A stretch of 64,000 nucleotides of DNA, taken from the NCBI GenBank assembly GCA_013398955.1, contig VWPU01008431.1, positions 43,780-107,779 of the forward strand, given 5' to 3'. A model generated the notes under the pieces. That model was not told the DNA's origin. It did no database searches and saw only the letters and a program-made list of their open reading frames with translations. Below are positions 38,771-51,000 of the stretch, in pieces. The translations under genes were made by a program, and so were the position numbers. How positions within the stretch are numbered: position 1 is the first letter of the stretch; each line of letters opens with the position of its first letter. The DNA is from Callaeas wilsoni. Its lineage: Eukaryota > Chordata > Aves > Passeriformes > Callaeidae.

Positions 38771-38880
38771 CACAGAATCACAGAATATTCTGAGTTGGAA
38801 GGGATCTTCAAGGATCTTTGAGTCCAGCTCTGAGGTGAAGAGCCCACACAACGATCAAACCCATAACTTTGTCCCAAGTT
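38771..38880 (-). mobile_element. Short CR1 LINE 3' fragment
   Basis: The plus strand reads cacagaatcacagaatattc, tgagttggaagggatcttca and aggatctttgagtccagctc, the reverse complement of the CR1 3' end. Only about 110 bases are clear before similarity fades. Confidence 0.85.
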
Positions 38881-39156
38881 CCCTTTTCCAGCAGCTGCCT
38901 ACCTCCCCTTGTGGCACAGACCTAGGCTGAAAAAGTACCGCTACTCAAGGCCAGTAACTGGACAGCACAAACCAACCAGTCTCCCCACTAACACTGATAG
39001 CATTTAACCCTTGCTAAGAAATAGCATCTTATGGTATAAGCCTCATACATGCTCATTTTCCCTTGAATGATATATGCTGCAACTATGCGTACACAGATTC
39101 TGTATATGCATCTATTCACTATTCAGCCACTGAATCCCAAACACACAGCCACACCA

Positions 39157-39196
39157 GCTTGCTTTGCTAATTCAAAAGCTTGCTTTGCTAATTCAA
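39157..39196. repeat. 21-bp tandem duplication
   Basis: The unit gcttgctttgctaattcaa is repeated with a period of 21 bases, the two copies being separated by AA. It is a minor tandem duplication in intergenic DNA. Confidence 0.85.
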
Positions 39197-39729
39197 GGTC
39201 TCTTTACAGGGAATGCTGAATGCCAGAAGCAACTTCAGACAAGGCTCTCCATATATGGAATGACTTACAAGGCATACCTTAACCTTGAGTCCAAATTCTT
39301 CCTTTGTCCCAACTCCAAGTAATTGCTCCACTGCTACCTCTTCTGAAATCCATCCCCATCCCTGAAAAGCTTTTGCACAGGGTTTGGTGGTGGCCTTTTT
39401 CCTTTCCTGTTCTCCAGAAAAATGTATGCAACAGGCCCCTGGCCAGATGGGGAGTCATCTGCCACAGGTCACCTGCCTTGATGCTCTGCCAACTCATGGC
39501 GTACAATAAAGGTGGGAAAATATGACTGTGAGCCTCCTAAACTCCAAAAAAGATTTCTACTGAGTTTCTACTGAGTTCTATCATTTCAGCCATACACCTT
39601 GCTTTACATAAGATCTCAATTCAGGTTCAGACAAAAACCAATATGGTTTATTATTATATGTTCAAAAACTTTAAATTTTTTGAAAAACTGTAACAAACTA
39701 TCCTCCATCCTTTATAAATAAACTCCAGA

Positions 39730-40030
39730 AATCCCCTCCAACCAGGAGCAGTGGCAGCGGCCCCTCCCGGCACCTCCTCTGCTCCGCTCCTACGCGGCAG
39801 CGGTCGCCCGGCATGCCTTCAGCACCAAACTGCGCCTCGCACCCCGCGCCTCGCCGGCACCAAACCGCGCCCCGCCGGCACCAAACCGCGCCCCGCATGC
39901 CCCGCTCCGCCCCCAGCGCAGCCGCAGCCGCCCCCTGCCCCCGCTCCGCTGCTGCCGCCGCTCGGCAGAGCCTCCCTCCCGACCCGCACAGCCCCGCGTA
40001 CAGCCCGGCGCGGTGCAGACGCACTCCGGC
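39730..40030. promoter_or_regulatory. Isolated CpG island beyond the SLC44A5 3' end
   Basis: A sharply bounded, about 300-base GC- and CpG-rich block sits in otherwise AT-rich DNA. It contains a 21-bp tandem repeat (gccggcaccaaaccgcgccc at about 39,853 and 39,874, with a diverged copy near 39,820). It starts just left of a minus-strand AATAAA at 40,044-40,049. No gene start is recognisable. It could be an orphan CpG island, an enhancer, or the promoter of an unannotated RNA. Confidence 0.6.
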
Positions 40031-40043
40031 TCATATGGAAATC

Positions 40044-40049
40044 TTTATT
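40044..40049 (-). terminator. Candidate distal polyadenylation signal for SLC44A5
   Basis: TTTATT on the plus strand is AATAAA on the minus strand. It is the most distal such signal before the CpG island at 39.7-40.0 kb. The 4.9 kb between it and the SLC44A5 stop is AT-rich and free of CR1 copies, as might be expected of a long 3' UTR. Several other AATAAA candidates exist nearer the stop, so this assignment is tentative. Confidence 0.3.
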
Positions 40050-41390
40050 AGAACAATCCCCAAGATCCGTAAAACGGTGAAGTAACAACAAAATCAAGCA
40101 CTTCCGTTATCAAAGATATTTAAACAATAGGATTCTATTTCTGCATAGCAGAAGCAACAGGGTGTAGAGCTCAAATCATCACGCTCGTGTTAATTCTGTT
40201 TTGGCAAACAATATAATCTAAAGGATCATATTAATGAAACAGTAACCTACCTTTCATTTCTTAAACCTCAAAGAGCCATTTTTATGGTTTTAAAACTCAT
40301 TATTTGGGACAAACGCATGTGGACATTTTGTAGCACAGAGTAACAGATTTTAATTTTAATATTAGTAGCACTAGTGTTACTTGAACATGAATAAACACTT
40401 ATTTTCTAATTGTTTACAGTGCAGTACAAATTACATATTACCCCAAAAATCATTGCCTGTATCAAAAGTTTAAAAATTTGAACAATTTATAAAATGCTTC
40501 TAGAATAGGAAATTATCAGTCTTGAAATGGAGAAGGAACTTTATGCTTATAAACACGCAAATAGATGTATTACAGTAATATATATGTAATTGTTAACTTT
40601 ATTCCTTCTGTTGTACGTAGCAAGAGCCCAGTTCTACCCACAGTTATACAGGTACAACACGCATGATCATTGTAACAGAAAGCAGAATAGGCCCTAGTCA
40701 GAAGTCCACTATACCACAAATTAAAGCTATTTTTTAAATCTACTGTATAAAAATGGAACAGTCTTGCATTGTTTTCATTTATTTGCAACACTATTGTCAT
40801 GTTTTCTCCCAGACCACACCATCCACTTTCATAATGTGACAACAGGGAAATGATGTGTGCTGCATCACACAGTGCAAACACACCTGACATCCTTACTACA
40901 GTTCATTTTTTGTTAGTTAATTTGAAATAAAGTGTTGGTTTTCCTTTCTAGCCTTTTCTGTTTTGTAGTCTACACGGTATAAATGAATTTCAAAATGTAA
41001 GCCAGGTAAAGTAACAGCCAGTAAGGCACTTTGTCTGCAAGGACACAGCTGTCCAGGCTGAGCAACTGAGAATGTCAAAGGGAGACATTCCGTGTTACTC
41101 AAAAACAGTCAGTTTATTCTTCATAATCACTTCTCTGACAGCCCATTTGTGGAAGAACACTTACTGACTATTCCAGAATCAGCCTGACATTGCATCCACC
41201 AAAATATTTTTCCTGTTCTACAGCAGAACATGCAATAGTAAAATATTTCATTAAATACTAACATTTAAAAGAATATTCAGCATCCTTGGATCACCCAAGA
41301 ATCATTTGCTGAATACTGTTTGGACAAAAAAAACCCCTCAGCAGAAGAAACTCTATCTATCTTCTCGTTTCTGTGTTTTGTTTCTGTGGG

Positions 41391-41444
41391 GTTTTTTTGG
41401 TTGTTGTTGTTGTTTGGTTTTTTGTTGGGTTTTTTGTTTTTTTT
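41391..41444. repeat. T/GTT-rich low-complexity tract
   Basis: Poly-T with interspersed G and a GTT rhythm, in the probable SLC44A5 3' UTR region. Simple sequence. Confidence 0.9.
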
Positions 41445-41689
41445 ACAAAATTTGAAGGCTTGACATTAAAACTTTGGTATAAAACATGTAAATGAAAGCC
41501 ATCCAGTAATATGCTCTAAGGAGATACAATGAATCCAAATCAAACTAAACAAACGTGATTACATGGATGTGATAGCAGGTGTTTTCTACTGTCTTGGTTT
41601 CTACATTCTGCTTGTTCGTGATCATGAGAATGTTCTTTTTTCCTACTCATGTAAAAGGGTCTTTCTTCAAATCCACCTGCTTTTCCAAA

Positions 41690-41905
41690 GCTCCTCCCAG
41701 GGAGAAGGTGCCTGGCGTGACCCCGACTCGCGCCCGAGCCCGGCACGGCGCTCGGCAGCTCGGGAGCCCGCTGGTTCCGCGCTCCCCCGCGCCCTCGCCA
41801 GCCCTGCGCGCACAGAAGCAGCGCCCGCTGGTGGCACTGCGGGCACCGTGCTCAGCCCCGGGGGCCCCGCGGCACAGCACACGGCATGCTTTACCGTGCT
41901 CCGCT
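41690..41905. promoter_or_regulatory. CpG-rich patch within the SLC44A5 3' region
   Basis: About 215 bases of dense CpG sequence (for example gcgcccgagcccggcacggc) stand out from flanking AT-rich DNA. Frames on both strands are open, but only because of the composition. No gene is recognised. With the 39.7-40.0 kb island it forms a pair of CpG patches 1.7 kb apart. Confidence 0.5.
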
Positions 41906-42794
41906 CTCTAAAGTGAAAAATGGAATTTGGAATTTTACACTAAACCAAGCAACAAAGTAAAGGTCCAAATCCATAAATGTCAATACTAGTACCTCCTCTG
42001 TGGTGCACGTCTGCAGACTGGCCCACAGGATTAATTAGGAACCACTATAATAAGATAGTCTTGAAACATCTTAGGTGAATCTTTCCCAAGTAAATATTTG
42101 CATTAATTTTGACTTAGTAATTATTATAAATTTATTTTCAGAAAGCCAATTTTAATATTAAATAATTACTGTTTACTTACTGAATTTATTGATTATGAAA
42201 TCTACACGGTATTGCTTTGTATTTTCACAGTCCTCATAACTGTATCATAAGAAAATGGCTTTTAAATTTTCTTCTCAGAAACGATGATTAGTTACATTCT
42301 AAATACATTCACAAAATAGTGAGAGGAGCAAATTTATACACATATATATTTTTTACCGTATATAAATAATAATACAATTTAAAACTTTCACTTTTAGAAA
42401 TTCCTTTAGTAAATGCATAGGCTTGTTACAAAAGTTTTCTAATCAAATAACCGTATACTATTTCTATTATGTTTTATTCCTAGTAAACTCTGTGGTTACA
42501 TTCATATGATAAAAAAGCAAGCTATATTCAGAAATATGCTTTTGCAGTTGAGCTCCCAGTAAGACACTCAAGTCCAGTAGAAATATAGATTATGTAATGC
42601 AGTTTCTTTAGCTGAAAATTAATCAGTAGTATTAAAAAAAAAAAGCTTTAGAACATGGGTTGTAATGAGACCAACAGCTTCTTTAATCACAGAATGGCTA
42701 CACATACCCCCAAAAGTTACTGACTTAATTCTCAGAAGAGATTAGAATCATAGGGGGGTTGTGTATTCCATGCCATGCACATAATGAGAAAGGA

Positions 42795-42858
42795 ATGATG
42801 ACGATGATGACGATGATATGATGACGACGACGATGATGATGATGATGATGAAGAAGAA
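42795..42858. repeat. GAT/GAC trinucleotide microsatellite
   Basis: A run of GATGAC, GACGAC and GAT units followed by GAAGAA covers about 64 bases. The mixed GAT/GAC phase shows an older array with interruptions plus a purer six-unit GAT stretch at its right end. Confidence 0.92.
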
Positions 42859-44932
42859 AAACTTCATCCCTTGGGAGTATTTTTTTTCCCCAAAGGTGGG
42901 ATTCTCAGTCCTTTCTGAAAGTCAAGTTTACTCTAGGGTATCCTCAGGAGGAGTTACCAAAATCTAAAGGTGCCTATAATCAGTAGTTACATTTGAAACC
43001 ATATGCCTTTATTTTACATTATTTGAGTCCTAAACTGAACCCCTCATTTTTGCTTCAGGGAAAAGGGCTCCAGCATCCATTGGACCACAGAGAAAGCTTA
43101 CAAGGATGCTCCCATCTGCACCTCAGGCCACAGAATTTCAAGATCTTACCCACGACTGCAAGCGTATGGATGGTGGTCACTTGTACATCAACATGACCCC
43201 AGATCCATGACATGAAGGACAGTGTTACTGCCTTTGCAGTGATCACAGTCATCACAAATCAGAGCTGTAAGTTAGAGAGCAAAATCCCATTGGGATGTGG
43301 ACGGTCAGTAAATTTTCCCCAGAAACTTGCCTTCAAATCATCTGGAAAATAATTTGCATTTCTTTTTGTGACACCAATGGACTCCTAGGGTTAGAAAAGT
43401 ATTTCCAGGTGCTGAACTCCCATCATAAAACTGGCAAATGTATGGCACATGCCACTCCTGGAAAGTGGACAGTACTGTAATAACTTCTTCAGTACACTGG
43501 AATCCACGAAAACTAGGGGCAGGCCTCAGTATGGCTGGGTCCTTGGCTCTCCCAGGAGACTAATAAATTAAAATCTTATTAGCTCAGTCTTGGCAGTAAC
43601 AGACTTGAGAAACTCTCCAGTGTTAAGACTTTTTTCCATCAGCAGAGCTGTTACTTAACAGCAGTGACAGTTCCACTGGCGGGAGAGTCATAAACCACAC
43701 CAAATGTTGATGTGCTTTCTACCAACAGTATGACTTTGTACTAATGACTGGGCAAATTTAACAATCAAAAAGCAAACAAAATCTTTCAGAGCATCTCTCA
43801 GTAGTTGAATAATTCATCCTGTATCATGAGATGACTTGAGTTCAATGTCCTAGTACCTTGCTGTGTGAGCCACTGGGAGCATGGAGACATGCAGAAAGCA
43901 CAGCCCTGGCCCTCTGCACCTGCACAGTCGTTCCAATGGCTTGGTAGGAGCCCTTCTAAGCTAAGCAGAGGCAATGGAACTCCTTGTGCACACACACGGA
44001 GCAGACTTTCTTTCAATGAAAAAAAAAGACTGCACTTAGTTTTCCTTTCAGTGAAGCTCAACTTCCTTGTAACACAGAACACACTCCAAGACTTGTCAGA
44101 GATAGGGGGATATTAACACGTGCATCTCTCTTAGACATCAGCTAAAAATTATACATTCACCATCTTGTACCAGATGAAACCTCATTTGTGTGAACCACAA
44201 ATCACTTCAACCGCAGTGGGACCTTCTCTCAGTTATATCATCTTTTAAGCACAACTCCCAGAAAACTTACTTTAAGCAGTATCAACTAAAGTCTTTTCTG
44301 ACTACCTTCTTTGGGACCTGCAGGGTACCATCATGTCTTAAAAGATGCAGTTGTGGATGTGATTAAAATATCACTACATTTTTCAGTGTAGGGAATCATT
44401 AATGCATGTATAATCACAGTTTAAATAGCTGTGAACCAGCTTGTACAAAAAAATACAATCATAGCACCATATTTACACATTTAGTACCATCTCCTCATTA
44501 ACTAGAGTCTCAAACTATCCTTTTTTATGGCTAATTAGGTTATACATTAGTGCTTTCAAAAAATTGCCTGAATTTCTTTTACAAATATACACTTATAAGA
44601 AGAAACATTATCAAAACTGCTGTCATCTAAGGCAGCAACTTGTATTACAAAAGTTATTAAAACATCATTATACACTTATAAAAGTTTCAAATTTACATTT
44701 TCCTTTTCATAGGCACTCTATAAACTAAGATGTGGCCTTGTTTTCACAGCTGTTAGTTTAAGCACTTAAACTAGTTAAATGTTACCAATGTTGCTCTTTT
44801 TTTTTTCATATAAGCAAAAGGAATAAAGAATCACCCATTAACCAGAAGCATCATTTACAGTTTTTACTTTTGCCTACTTTATACACGTTTTGCTTAAAAG
44901 CGACACTTTTTGATGTTGAGGTTTAGCGTTCG

Positions 44933-45045
44933 TTATCCCAGTGCCTTCTTAGGGCTTAGTTTCTTCTTCCCTAGAATTCGGTGGAGACTAGCTGACATGA
45001 AGTAGGGTTTTGCTGTAGATCCATCATTTCTTTCCAGGTCTTCAC
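44933..45045 (-). CDS. SLC44A5: SLC44A5 last coding exon (cytosolic tail)
   Basis: The acceptor on the minus strand is gtaaattcag|GTGAAG and the TAA stop is at 44,933-44,935. It encodes [17 protein letters not shown] and a lysine-rich end, [11 protein letters not shown], 36 residues in all. EDLERNDGS is the family signature of the C-terminal tail. The junction codon is TGT (Cys), where other CTL proteins that I recall commonly have Leu. Any alternative last exon was not found. Confidence 0.93.
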
Positions 45046-48000
45046 CTGAATTTACATAGCAAAACCAGTCAAAAAAGGAAACAGCAGCACAATCACACAC
45101 ACAGACACAAACAGAATTGAAAAAAGGAGAGAGCAAAACACCCAACATTTTAAAAAAAAAAAATCAATCAAGGTAATTTAGCTGTATTATTAAGTTGATG
45201 AAGGACATTATAAAATTTCTATTTTCTCGGACCACAACAGGTTTTACATGATGCAGAGACACAAACATCTTGCCATTTTTAAATGATAGCAATATATCCT
45301 TTTTATTCTCCAGACCTTTGGTTTGGCAGTATAGGTGGAAATTTTCAGAAACTCTCATTCCTCCACTGAACCCTGGCATTCTGGAAATCTCTTACTAGAA
45401 AATGTGTCACAAAGACAGCCATGGATTTAAGCACTTTCTAAAACTGGACCATTTTTCACTGCCTAAGATAAAGTTCATTTGAAAAACTGCTGCCATCAAT
45501 TAATAATATTCTATCTGATCTATTGTTCATTACTGAATGGGAGCATGGGAAACAAAACAGAGTATGAATTTAAAACAACAAGGCAGACATTATTTTTTTT
45601 CCTACAGAAGGTCATGACTAAATCAGGGTCAGGGTTCAGCCCAGTTGGTGCCATGCAGCAGTGACAGTCCAGTGAACAATTACACACCAATGGGCAATTG
45701 GGAGGAAGTGTCAGTGAAACACAGTCATTGCTACTGCAACCCTGCAGAGACAGACAACTGGATCTGCAGAGCCAAAACAAGAGTCTGAGTTCTAAGGAGT
45801 GGCCAAAGAAGCTAGAGGAGGCAAATCTTAATATATCTCCGTGGCAATATGTGTCTTTGGAATAAACTAAAATGAAAAACTTTCAGTTTTTGAGCGCACC
45901 AACAAATTTGCTATAGTCCATTTCATTCTAAATAACAAAATAAATAAGTAACAGGAATTATTTATTTATTTATTTATTTATTTGTGGTTTAGCTTATTTC
46001 TTTGAGTGTTATTAGTGCTATGTCTGCCTGTGTTCATGTTTGCTTAAAACCAAAGTCCATAACATGAAATAAATAGGATGTAGCTCTCAACTAGATACCA
46101 ATTTTGAGTTTTCTAACTGATCTTGTTCCTGTGATTCTTTGGCAACTCAGTTTTTCCAGAATCCCTGCTAAACTTAGTTTCTAAGGAAGCAAGGTTAAAG
46201 TGAGTGTTTAAAGAATCAGTATCACCATGTTTACCTCACTTCAGTAATCCATAGTGCATATATATGAAAGATCAAGCCTATGACTATTTCCCTTAGTATT
46301 ATCAAATAATTTGCAAACTGCAAGAACGATCACTACCGTGTAACTAACTTCTACTTGGACCTACCAGAATGACTTTCATTATAGAAAAATAAAGCACATG
46401 GAAGGTATTACATGCTAAGGATATTTGCTTCTTATAATCATATCCTAATTCAAGACCAAGAGATTTCTTTCGTGATTTTAGTATTCTCTGACTGGACAGC
46501 TGAAACAGTAGTCCCTTTGACAGGGCCCATGATTGCTTGCCATTGGGAGTCCAAGCGATGGATAGTTTCAAGTAGTATTTTACAGAATCTTTGAGGCAAT
46601 TCAGCATAATACTTTCTTCAGGGTTATTAAACTGAAAACAAAGTACCACCTATATACCAAAGAATATATTAGTTATTATCAAGACGCTTAAGGAAATCAA
46701 TACTGTACAGGGCTCTTCACAAAGCACCCAGAAGCAAACCAAATGAAATGTAAGGAACATCTGAAAAACAAAAGCCAGATACTTCCATAAACCATAAAGC
46801 TACCTTACACTTCTTGAAGTAATTAGATTTGAATACTAAAGCATGGAAGACCGCATCATGGAGCAAATATGAAAAGAAGAAGCTGTTAATTTTTCGTACA
46901 GTCTGCTAGTATGTCACCAGACTTCTGTAAAGAATAGATAAGGCAATTTTCTACTCCTCTTTCCATGACTTGCAGGTATTACTGAAAGAAAACATAGTAC
47001 TTACAAAAGCAGAGGAAAAGCGTGTCGACACACATTGCATAGACGCTGAAGAACCCATGTGCAACTAGGTAGGAGCCAATGATGACCGTCTACAAAAAAC
47101 AAACCACAATAAACCCCCAAATTTCTTTTGGCACCAGTGTGGTAGTATTAACACAAGTCAGAAGCCTAGTCTGCTAAGCAAATTTAGAAGAATTTAATGT
47201 CAGCTGTGTATTTCTACCAAAAGTTACTACTGCTGTGGACAGGGATCACAGGTTCAAGAAACTGCATTCTAACATGTAGCAGCTGCTAGTTTTCCAGCTG
47301 GAAATAATTCCAAAGTGGAACTATTTCAACCTCCGAGGAGACTATATCCCAAGAATATTCAGGAACCACTCAGCATGGAGATGCTCTGAAGTTTAAAGGG
47401 GGGCCTACAAAAGGAGAAAGAGATGCATCTCAAGTCCCTTCCAGTAGAAGCCATACTCTCATCAGTGTCTTGCTGTCTGGGAAGTCTGAGGAGAAGTGAA
47501 ACCTAATTTTTCTGAAGATTCAGAGTCACTGCAGTGCCACTTCTGCCTGAAGGATCCCAAGGACTGGGGTGCAGCAACTCAGTCCTCACTTGAGTGGATG
47601 CTATGCCACTGAGATGCTGACCAAAGAAGCTGTTACCAGACCATGCCCTTAGTAGTCTGAGCACCTCAAACTGCCCCAAAAGTATTCAGGAGATTAAATG
47701 GTTGCCTTACCAACAATGGTACCCAGTAGTAATTTAGCATTGGCACTTCCTGTGCAAAGACTGGTATTCTCTGTGTGAAGAAAAAGAATGCAAGAACACC
47801 TGCAAGAAGCACAGGCAATTAGTGATTCCCATGCTAGCTCTGATTTCCCAGGTTCTAAAGAATGGATAAGACAGACAACAGATTCAAGGCTGGTTTCAAT
47901 TTGTAAACAACACATTCTTCAATACTAATTATCTAACAGAAGAGATATGTAAATTAATCAATTACCATAAGGATATTCATGGGTCCAGAAAGACTTCAAT

Positions 48001-51000
48001 GAGTTGTTTTGTTTCACCATTCTACTGAATTTAACAGCAAAATTAATAAATAATGTAATTCTACAGTAATGACAAAATATTTTAGATCAGCTCTTGGTAC
48101 TAGTTTTACTTGGTACTAGTTTTACTTTTGATTAAAATGTAATTCATTAGTTAACTCTGAAAGTATAAAGAGCACAAAATATGGTTATTTGTAAAACAGT
48201 TTTCTGAAACTGCTGTGACAATTTGGAAAAACAGAACACTGCCAACCTGAATTTCTGAAAGTGCTTCATTTAAAAAAAAGAAAAACACTTTTCTGTCACA
48301 GAAAACCACGAATAAGATACTTGATATTTACTGATAACAAAGAAAACCCTATGAGGATGCTAGAAATACTTGATTTATTTTACTACAGTTTACAGCTATA
48401 ATGGGCTTGAATATAGCAGAGCTTCAGGTCCACTCCTGCAGACCTGTACCGCCACATGTTGTAGGCAGCTGTCTGTTACCAGGTGAATCTCATTTGCAAT
48501 TTTGTTCAGTCCTTACGAAAGGAGAACTGACTGTGGCTGACTTATTGGATGTGAGTTTGGTTTGATCCAACTATGATGCTGTGGCTGAAGAAGTCCTTGC
48601 ACCAGCCACACATAAAAGAGCTGTAATAGCAGTTATGGAAAAGATACTGTCAAGGCAAACCAGGCGCTCGGCAGAAGGCAGAAAGGGGGAAAAAAAGAGA
48701 AGAAAGGTTTTAGTTCAATCTAGCAAATCCTAGAAACACGGGAACAGATTTCCAAATAGTCAGACCAATAAGAACCTCCAGCTGCTAACTAACCATATAT
48801 GAATATGGCAGGCATGCTTGTGGGTACCAAAGAATAGAACATACAACTCAGAAAAAAAATCAACCAACTTACCTACACCACCAGCAACAAGGATTTTCCC
48901 CAGGAATAGAAGGAAGTCTGTAACTTTGTCCAGAACTGCAACCCTGTTCAGCAAAGGACAAATGATACATAATCATCGCAAACCAGACATTTGTATTCTT
49001 TCTCCTTCAATTTATGAATAATTGCAAAACATGACCAGAAGCTGTCTTCAGCTGGTTTTACAGGCCAACAACACAGCACCACAGACAGGCAGTGCTGAGA
49101 TGGCTGTTGCTACAGCATAATCTCAGGAAGCAAAAAAGCACTGAGCCTTTGTTGAGTAAGGCCTTAATGTAGCAATGCTGCTACAGGACTGACATGAAGA
49201 CTGTTTATTTGTCAAGCCGGTTTAAAAAAAAAAAAAAAAAAAATCAACCAACCCAAAAACTTCAAAAATCAACCAAAATCAAAAACCCAAAAAATCAACC
49301 AACTTCAAAAAATTTTTATTTCAGCCTTACTTCTTGCAGCACTGATAAGTCAGGCCAGAATAGGTAAAGTATACATCAAAACAAAAAGCAATATTTATGC
49401 AGATTGCTGGTAGGCCTCCTTTTCACTTGGTCCTATCTGGCCAACTTTCATGACCCCATAACATACCAAATCTTCTATTTTTAGATATCATGGTACAACA
49501 CTGAAGGCAGGAGACCTCAAAGCAGGATGATAATCACAGATCAAAGAACGTAGACAGAAAAGCTGGCAATAAATCTGCGGCTCTCATTGAAAGCACAGCA
49601 GGGAGTTTCTGCTCAATGTCCTGCCAGCCTGTCTAATCAGAAATTGCAGATAAATAATTGGATGAAAAATGAACTTTGTATCATCAACCTCTTGACAGCA
49701 CTGAAGGCCTGTAGGGCTACAGGATTCAGCCTTCCTGTAGCCTAATAACTACACCTTCCCAATTGTTCTGGTTTTGGATGGACTAGAGTTAGCTTTTTTC
49801 ATAGTAGCTTGTGCTGTTGGATTTTTGACCGGGATTTTTTACCATTATGGATATGGTAATATACAGCACTGACTACTGCAAAAAATAAATGTTAAGAACT
49901 ACTAAAGAGACAAATCATCATTAACCTGTCAGAATTCAGACTTAGCAAAATACACAAGATAAAAACATCTTTATTTGAAACAAGAGAATTATATGCCTAG
50001 CTTTTAACTATCGTTCTTACTGATTAAGAGCAAAATCACAAAGGGCAGAGAAGTGATATTCTGTAGTGAAATAAAGGCAGCTTCTCTTTTCTACTGCACA
50101 GGCATTACTCAGTATGGACATCACTGTCCTGATATTAGTGCAGGGTAACACACTGAACATATTCCATCTCCCAACTCCAGTCCTTTCCTCTTCTTTCTTA
50201 AGCATCATTTCCACTTTCCTCTTTCAGCCTTCCCCTCCATTTCTCTCCTTCTCCCAGTCCTTCACTTAATGCTTTAGAACACCTAACCAGTTTTACTGTG
50301 TCTCTTGCTTGGTAATTAGCTTGTGTGCTATTGCATCAATATGGCTTGCTCCTAAGTTATTCTCCCATTATTTTTTCATCTTACAGTAGCAAAGGAGGAG
50401 CCAGGAGCAATGAAGGAAAGTACTGATGAGAACGGGGAGCTTGGCAGCACACTTGGTATTGGAGAAAAGGGCCAGGAAATTTCCAAACATCAGAGGAGAT
50501 CTGGTTATGTTAAAGACAATCTTTTTGAAAGGAACGTATTTTCTCTTCTTTACTTCCACTCTCCGACACCTCGTAAGATTTCTGACTGAATCTGAAGACT
50601 TAGGTTTTTCTGCTTCCACTTTCTCAGACCAAGTGGACCAAAGCTCAAAAAATAAACATATGATAGATGATGAGCGTCTCATTCCTGTGTATCTGCCGAT
50701 CTCCTCTCAGGGGCTCCACTTGTTTCTTGCAGGCACTATTACAATGTACTGGGTACTTAGGAATTTAAAGGACCAATCACAACAAAACCATGAGATTACA
50801 TCAGCTCTGCATAGGTTACTGTACTGGATAGCCTGATGTTACACACTGAGTGTAAGAAGTGAGGGCCATGTCTGAGGACAGAAGCAGCATCTGGTATTTG
50901 GAAGAGATATGGGAGAGGAAAGAAGTGTGTCCACAGAGTGCAGTAGCAGGAACTCCTGACATTTCCAAGGACTGGGAGATAGCCCCTTACCTCACCACAT

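Larger units (their letters stand above)
40050..44932 (-). other. SLC44A5: Probable SLC44A5 3' UTR and flank
   Basis: The region downstream of the SLC44A5 stop codon is mostly AT-rich, has no recognised retroposon, and contains many minus-strand AATAAA hexamers. A CpG-rich patch (41.69-41.90 kb) and a GAT/GAC microsatellite (42.8 kb) interrupt it. A long 3' UTR is inferred. How much of this is transcribed cannot be told from sequence. Confidence 0.4.

Noticed and set aside
39698..40097. 90-110-codon frames in both strands over the 39.7-kb CpG island
   Set aside because: Composition-driven and dominated by a 21-bp GC-rich tandem repeat. No recognisable protein.
50426..50836. 136-codon plus-strand frame in an SLC44A5 intron
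   Set aside because: Antisense to the gene and no recognisable motif. It is a chance open frame next to the exon at 50,991-51,064.
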